A DNA stretch of 11,333 bases. It comes from Desulfobacteraceae bacterium (GTDB lineage Bacteria; Desulfobacterota; Desulfobacteria; Desulfobacterales; Desulfobacteraceae). Position numbers and translations under genes: made by a program. Within the stretch, counting starts at the first letter, position 1. Every line of letters begins with the position of its first letter. Positions 7,389-11,333 of the stretch are shown piece after piece. The notes under the pieces were generated by a model, which worked only from the letters and a program-made list of their open reading frames with translations, ran no database searches and had not been told where the DNA came from. The stretch covers positions 1 to 11,333 of the forward strand of contig JAFLJU010000277.1 in the NCBI GenBank assembly GCA_022712835.1. The letters run 5' to 3'.

Positions 7389-7402
7389 TTAGTTGCGACT
7401 AA
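7389..7402. promoter_or_regulatory. Small palindrome upstream of the HD-GYP promoter, possible operator
   Basis: TTAGT, TGCG, ACTAA form a perfect five-base inverted repeat centred 14 bases upstream of the TTGACA box. Its position suits a regulator binding site, but I cannot assign it to a known factor. Confidence 0.35.
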
Positions 7403-7408
7403 TTTGTG

Positions 7409-7437
7409 TTGACAGAAAAACATTTTCTCGCTATAAG
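7409..7437 (+). promoter_or_regulatory. Sigma-70 promoter of the HD-GYP gene
   Basis: TTGACA (7409-7414) and TATAAG (7432-7437) are 17 bases apart, close to consensus. The start of transcription would be near 7444, giving a leader of about 35 bases before the GTG at 7480. Confidence 0.8.
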
Positions 7438-7479
7438 CCACAGAATTAAAAAATGACCCAATTTTAAGAGGAAAATTAA

Positions 7480-8154
7480 GTGGATAACAAAAAAAAATCC
7501 TGCGTTAGATGTCTTTACCAGAATCCATCGGCAATCATGGCAACAACAATTTTGCACCAGTTTTCAGAATCCCTGGGAGCTGCAATCGATGCAAAGGATC
7601 CCTTTACAAGCCTTCACTCAGAAGAGGTTGCAGAAATAGCCCATTCCATTGCCCTTGCCATGGGAATTGACCCTGGAGAGGCTGATATTATTCATATCGC
7701 CGGACATCTTCATGATATTGGAAAAATAGGAGTTCCGGATGCAATACTAAAAAAGCCGGGCGCATTGAGTGATGAAGAATGGCAGTCTATCAAAAAGCAT
7801 CCGGACACCGGTGCAAATATTCTTTGTCCAGTTGCATCCCTCATGGAAAGCGGAGTTGTGGAGATGGTCCGGCACCACCATGAACGATATGATGGTAAAG
7901 GATATCCCGGGGGACTGAAAGGCGAGGCGATCCCCTTGGGTGCAAGGATAATTGCCCTGGCCGACAGCCTTTCTGCCATATTACAAACCCGCCCCTACAG
8001 GCCTTCCAGGGATTTTGACTGGGCACTTGCTGAAATCGTTGACTGCTCAGGGACCCAGTTTGATCCGAATGTTGTAACCGCTTTCATGGGTATTTCCGCA
8101 GAGATCTGTTCAATTCTAAAATTTTTAAGCCCGGAACAGGACAAAATTGCTTAA
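7480..8154 (+). CDS. Stand-alone HD-GYP domain protein, putative cyclic-dinucleotide phosphodiesterase
   Basis: This 224-residue cytoplasmic protein consists almost entirely of one HD-GYP domain, a family that hydrolyses cyclic di-GMP or related nucleotides. Metal-binding candidates are His46, His78-Asp79 in LHDIGKIG, His107, His133-His134 and Asp162. The signature HHERYDGKGYPGGLKGE (133-149) is intact. The usual ADxxDAL motif reads ADSLSAI, with Ser165 replacing the second aspartate, and the following SDRPYR reads QTRPYR. There is no receiver, PAS or membrane segment. The N-terminus has a CVRC pair (Cys8, Cys11) of unknown use. Start GTG 7480 is chosen for AGAGG eight bases upstream. It has its own promoter and converges on the cyclase gene. 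The exact substrate, and whether it is active, cannot be told from sequence. Confidence 0.88.
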   Translation: MDNKKKSCVRCLYQNPSAIMATTILHQFSESLGAAIDAKDPFTSLHSEEVAEIAHSIALAMGIDPGEADIIHIAGHLHDIGKIGVPDAILKKPGALSDEEWQSIKKHPDTGANILCPVASLMESGVVEMVRHHHERYDGKGYPGGLKGEAIPLGARIIALADSLSAILQTRPYRPSRDFDWALAEIVDCSGTQFDPNVVTAFMGISAEICSILKFLSPEQDKIA

Positions 8155-8165
8155 AATAATGGGAT

Positions 8166-9719
8166 TCATTTCTTTTCATCGCTCAAAGAAAAAACCCGGA
8201 TGGGGTCTGGCCTACCCTTCACCTTGATCTCCGGCATGGGCTGGAAGTCATAGTGATCCGACAGAAGGGTTTGAACGGCCTCACTGACCAGGATGTCGGT
8301 CTTAAATTCCTTGGTCAGTCCCTGGATTCTTGAGGCCAGGTTCACCGTGTCACCGATCAATGAATAGGCAGATCGATCTTCACTGCCGATATTGGCCGCC
8401 AGAACATATCCGGTATGGATTCCAACCCCGTGGGCGATGGGGGCAATCCCCTCCCCCGCAAGCCGCTTATTGAGCTGTGTCAGGCGGTGGCGCATGGCAA
8501 GGGCGGTCTTAACGGCTGAAAGTTCATGATTCGCCTGGTATATGGGGGCACCGAACACCGCCTCCACTTCATCTCCGATAAACTGAAGGATCAATCCCTG
8601 GTTCTCCTTGATGGCACCGGCCATTTCATTGAGATAGGCATTCAAGACATAAATTAATTCTTTGGGTGGAGTGACTGCCACCAGGGGGGTAAAATTCCTC
8701 AAATCCGCGAATAAAATGGTGGCCTCCTTGAATTCTCCGTCCAGGGGTACCCTGCCGCTTAGAATTTCATCCCGGATTCTTGAATCCACATATTTACCAA
8801 AGGTATCCTTGATAAACTCCCGCTCCCTCAAACCCTGGGTCATGGCATTGAGCGTTTCTCCTGCAGCCCCGATTTCATCATTGCTGAACACCTTTGCTTT
8901 CTCTGAAAAATCACCCTTTCTCACATGGTCCATGACCCGGATAATTTCTTTTATGGGCCGTCTAGTATGATGGGCAACCAGCCAGGACAGGACAATGGCC
9001 ACCCCCATGAACAGGATGCTTTCTTTGGTAATGATATCTTCCATGCGGCTGACCAGCATGAGCAGGGTCATTTCATCCATCATCTGCATCTGTTTAAACC
9101 TATGCATGGTCATGTGTATAACGGCTAATGGCACCACGGACACGGCAAAGATCAGGGCAGCAAATCTCACACTTAAACTGATGACTTTAACCCCCTGTAC
9201 CGTTGACAGATCTCCTTCCGGGAAAAACAAGGGGACCAGGGAGTGCTGGGACATATGCTCCACCCAGAAAAAGGCCAGGGTCACGGTGATCATCCCGCTG
9301 GCAATACCAACCCCGCTGGCAGGAGATCCTGCCAGCCAGAAAAGGATGAACCCGATGCTCCAGACAATCATATCCAGAATAACAATCATATAGGGTTCAT
9401 TCAATAACCTGCGGCGGGCGTTTTCCAGCAAAACAGGATCCTGATCCCGGCCCTGATAAAAGGATTTCAGGCAGTGCCGGATGGGCCTTTCATACCAGAT
9501 GGTGATCAATGACATCACCACTACACAAATGGAACTATAGAAAATATCCAGGTAATAGACTGTACTTAAAATATCCAGGGAGGCATCCCCGGCCCTGTTA
9601 ATAAACATAATACGGGTCAGCCAGTCGCCAAGGAAAAGAGCAGCCATATTGCCCAGGAGCACGGCATTGGAAATATAAAAATAGTGGACACGGCTTTTGA
9701 TCTGTTGCGTGGTTCCCAT
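8166..9719 (-). CDS. Membrane class III adenylate/guanylate cyclase with HAMP domain
   Basis: This 517-residue protein has about six membrane helices (near 14-38, 54-76, 110-130, 136-154, 183-205 and 233-250). A HAMP linker follows (about 250-300, RRPIKEI to FSNDEIGAAGETLNAM), then a class III cyclase catalytic domain (about 330-500). Catalytic residues are visible: metal-binding Asp339 (LFADL) and Asp383 (IGDE), and Asn460 and Arg464 in GDTVNLASR. The two purine-selecting positions are not the usual lysine and aspartate/threonine but Gln379 and Ser453, so ATP specificity is likely but not certain. It should act as a membrane receptor-cyclase making cAMP or cGMP in the cytoplasm; no defined sensor domain is recognised. 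The reverse strand reads AAAGGAACCT directly before the ATG. The stop is 11 bases from the HD-GYP stop with no terminator between. Confidence 0.92.
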   Translation of the reverse strand: MGTTQQIKSRVHYFYISNAVLLGNMAALFLGDWLTRIMFINRAGDASLDILSTVYYLDIFYSSICVVVMSLITIWYERPIRHCLKSFYQGRDQDPVLLENARRRLLNEPYMIVILDMIVWSIGFILFWLAGSPASGVGIASGMITVTLAFFWVEHMSQHSLVPLFFPEGDLSTVQGVKVISLSVRFAALIFAVSVVPLAVIHMTMHRFKQMQMMDEMTLLMLVSRMEDIITKESILFMGVAIVLSWLVAHHTRRPIKEIIRVMDHVRKGDFSEKAKVFSNDEIGAAGETLNAMTQGLREREFIKDTFGKYVDSRIRDEILSGRVPLDGEFKEATILFADLRNFTPLVAVTPPKELIYVLNAYLNEMAGAIKENQGLILQFIGDEVEAVFGAPIYQANHELSAVKTALAMRHRLTQLNKRLAGEGIAPIAHGVGIHTGYVLAANIGSEDRSAYSLIGDTVNLASRIQGLTKEFKTDILVSEAVQTLLSDHYDFQPMPEIKVKGRPDPIRVFSLSDEKK

Positions 9720-9793
9720 AGGTTCCTTTCCTTTCTTTTACATGTTCTTAACCCAAGACTATTGATCAAGAACCTATATTTGTAAAGAAAATA

Positions 9794-9823
9794 TTGACTT
9801 GGCCCCTACCTGTCATGTAAATA
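9794..9823 (+). promoter_or_regulatory. Possible promoter for the cobalamin-riboswitch transcript
   Basis: TTGACT (9794-9799) matches the -35 box well. The best-placed -10 is TAAATA (9818-9823) after 18 bases and is weak. CATAAT (9831-9836) is a better -10 but lacks a partner box. One of these should drive the riboswitch that begins at about 9847. The rest of 9720-9793 is AT-rich, and I see no confident promoter for the divergent cyclase gene there. Confidence 0.4.
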
Positions 9824-9846
9824 TGGTTTTCATAATTTTAGGGTAG

Positions 9847-9990
9847 TGTCTGGTCCACGGAACACGGTGAAACTCCGTGACGGTCCCGCCGCTGTAATCG
9901 GAAATATTTATTTTTTGTTAGTGCCACTGTTCACACGGGAAGGCCATGAAAAATAACTTTAATGCCGAAAGTCAGAAGACGAACCAGACA
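9847..9990 (+). promoter_or_regulatory. Cobalamin (B12) riboswitch
   Basis: The closing stem is perfect over eight pairs: TGTCTGGT (9847-9854) with ACCAGACA (9983-9990). Inside are the conserved blocks in order: ACGGTGAAACTCCGT, GGTCCCGCCGCTGTAA (9882-9897), GCCACTG (9923-9929), CGGGAAGGCC (9936-9945) and the B12-box AGTCAGAAGACGAACC (9970-9985). It leads into a terminator and a ThiC-family gene. Cobalamin binding is expected to switch that gene off, as for other B12 synthesis genes. Confidence 0.96.
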
Positions 9991-10020
9991 TTCTTGATTC
10001 TGTAAGACTCGATGGTAAAG

Positions 10021-10056
10021 GGTTTTGTAAGATAATTATTCTTGCAAAACCTTTTT
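10021..10056 (+). terminator. Riboswitch-controlled intrinsic terminator
   Basis: GGTTTTGTAAGA (10021-10032) pairs with TCTTGCAAAACC (10040-10051) with one G-U wobble, around a seven-base loop, and a run of five Ts (10052-10056) follows directly. Placed between the cobalamin aptamer and the start codon, it is the likely expression platform: stopping transcription when cobalamin is bound. Confidence 0.85.
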
Positions 10057-10088
10057 GTGTTTTGCCAGAACCGCATAGCGAGGAAACT

Positions 10089-11333
10089 ATGACAACACAG
10101 CTAGAGTCCGCCCGTCAGGGCATCATTACCGAAGAAATGAAAATTGTGGCCAAATCAGAAGGCCTTGCCGAAAGCTTCATCCTGGCCCATGTGGCTAAGG
10201 GGGAGATCGTGATCCCCTGCAACCCCAATCGGAAAAATCAGAAAATTGTGGGTATTGGTACAGGCCTTCGGACCAAGGTCAATGCCTCCATCGGTACCTC
10301 ATCTGATATCTGTGATATTGACCTGGAAGTTCAAAAAGCAAAAGCCGCCGAAGAAGAAGGGGCAGACACCCTCATGGAATTGTCCGCAGACGGAGACCTG
10401 GACCTGGTTCGGCGAACCGTGCTTGCCAACACCAATCTTCCCGTGGGTAATGTGCCTTTGTACCAGGCCTTCAAAGAGACCATCCGAAAATATAAAAATC
10501 CGGCCAAGCTGGACCCTGAATATTTGTTTGAGCTCATTGAACGACAATTAGAAGACGGGTTGAGCTTCATGGCCATCCATTGCGGCATCAACTTATACAC
10601 CATTGAACGTTTGAGAAAACAAGGATTTCGCTACGGTGGCCTGGCCTCCAAGGGTGGCACCTATATGGTGGCCTGGATGGATATCAATAAACGAGAGAAC
10701 CCCTTATACGAGCAGTTTGACAGGGTATGTGATCTCATGAAAAAATATGATGCAGTTCTTTCTTTGGGCAACGGTATCCGGGCCGGGGCCATCCATGACA
10801 GCCATGACCGGGCCCAGATGGCTGAAATGATTATCAACTGCGAGCTGGCGGAAATTGGCCGGGCCAAAGGGTGCCAGATGATGGTAGAAGGTCCGGGGCA
10901 TGTCCCCTTAGACGAAATTGAGGGCAATATCATGCTGGAAAAACGCATGTCCGGCAATGCTCCCTATTATGTGCTGGGCCCCATCCCCTGCGACACAGGG
11001 GCAGGCTATGACCATATTTCCGCTGCCATTGGTGCCGCCAGTTCCGCAAGGTTCGGTGCAGATCTTGTCTGTTATATCACCCCTGCCGAACACCTGGCCC
11101 TGCCCGATGTCAATGATGTCAGGGAGGGGGTTCGGGCCACCCGGCTTGCCGCTCGCATAGGCGATATCTCTAAATATCCGGACCGACGGGAGAATGAAAA
11201 ACAGGCGGCCATGGCAAGGCGGGACATGCGGTGGGATGACCTTGAAAAACACCTGCTCTTCCCAAAAGTCGCACGACAGATAAGGGAAGAACGGGCACCA
11301 GAGCAAAAAGACACCTGCACCATGTGTGGGGAT
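10089..11333 (+). CDS. bzaF: ThiC paralogue, 5-hydroxybenzimidazole synthase (3' end outside window)
   Basis: The 415 codons present encode a ThiC-family radical-SAM protein with no stop before the window ends. Cys410 and Cys413 begin the cluster motif CTMCGD, so by comparison with ThiC here only about 10-15 residues are missing. BzaF converts 5-aminoimidazole ribotide, the substrate of ThiC, to 5-hydroxybenzimidazole, the first step of anaerobic synthesis of the B12 lower ligand. The assignment rests on the cobalamin riboswitch upstream and on coherent departures from ThiC: SKGG for SRGG (187-190), GNGIRAG for GDGLRPG (227-233), HDSHD for MDATD (236-240) and HCGIN for HAGLN. GAGGA sits just upstream of ATG 10089. 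It could instead be one half of a BzaA/BzaB pair; the neighbouring gene that would decide this lies outside the window. A plain second thiC is less likely. Confidence 0.87.
   Translation, partial: MTTQLESARQGIITEEMKIVAKSEGLAESFILAHVAKGEIVIPCNPNRKNQKIVGIGTGLRTKVNASIGTSSDICDIDLEVQKAKAAEEEGADTLMELSADGDLDLVRRTVLANTNLPVGNVPLYQAFKETIRKYKNPAKLDPEYLFELIERQLEDGLSFMAIHCGINLYTIERLRKQGFRYGGLASKGGTYMVAWMDINKRENPLYEQFDRVCDLMKKYDAVLSLGNGIRAGAIHDSHDRAQMAEMIINCELAEIGRAKGCQMMVEGPGHVPLDEIEGNIMLEKRMSGNAPYYVLGPIPCDTGAGYDHISAAIGAASSARFGADLVCYITPAEHLALPDVNDVREGVRATRLAARIGDISKYPDRRENEKQAAMARRDMRWDDLEKHLLFPKVARQIREERAPEQKDTCTMCGD

Noticed and set aside
8995..9393. Antisense open frame of 132 codons opposite the cyclase membrane region
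   Set aside because: It is a shadow of the cyclase gene with no family features.
10246..11323. Several open frames on both strands within the last gene
   Set aside because: They are out of frame with, or opposite to, the continuous ThiC-family frame from 10089, which carries all family motifs.

Overview
The window looks like chromosomal DNA of a strictly anaerobic bacterium, most likely a Desulfobacterota (Desulfobacterales-type, probably sulfate-reducing) organism. This is inferred from gene content: thiamin thiazole is made with the radical-SAM tyrosine lyase ThiH rather than the oxygen-dependent ThiO, and the right end carries a ThiC-like enzyme of the anaerobic B12 lower-ligand pathway behind a cobalamin riboswitch. 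No transposase, integrase, CRISPR array, tRNA or rRNA is visible.

Left (1-2356, plus strand): the last codons of a class I CoA-transferase A subunit overlap a complete B subunit resembling glutaconate CoA-transferase GctB. An exported calcineurin-type metallophosphoesterase follows, with short tandem repeats at its start. A strong hairpin and a degenerate 17-bp tandem repeat fill the gap to the convergent thiamin operon.

Centre (2470-7281, minus strand): a compact thiamin operon runs thiS-thiG-thiH-thiF-thiE-thiC. A good sigma-70 promoter and a TPP riboswitch precede it. Genes overlap or are separated by 1-3 bases. Together they encode the sulfur carrier and its adenylating enzyme, thiazole synthase, dehydroglycine synthase, HMP-P synthase and thiamin-phosphate synthase. 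thiD, thiL and thiI are not in the window. A 17-bp-stem terminator lies between this operon's promoter and the divergent HD-GYP gene.

Signalling pair (7409-9719): an HD-GYP-domain protein (plus) and a six-helix membrane class III nucleotide cyclase with a HAMP domain (minus) converge tail to tail, 11 bases apart. Both carry substitutions at positions that are usually conserved.

Right (9794-11333, plus strand): a possible promoter, a clear cobalamin riboswitch, an intrinsic terminator and a second ThiC-family gene follow. The gene runs off the window only a few residues before its expected end. A ThiC paralogue under B12 control is best read as bzaF, 5-hydroxybenzimidazole synthase. The window therefore holds two paralogous enzymes expected to draw on the same purine intermediate, 5-aminoimidazole ribotide (AIR), one under TPP control and one under B12 control. 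That is the most interesting arrangement here.
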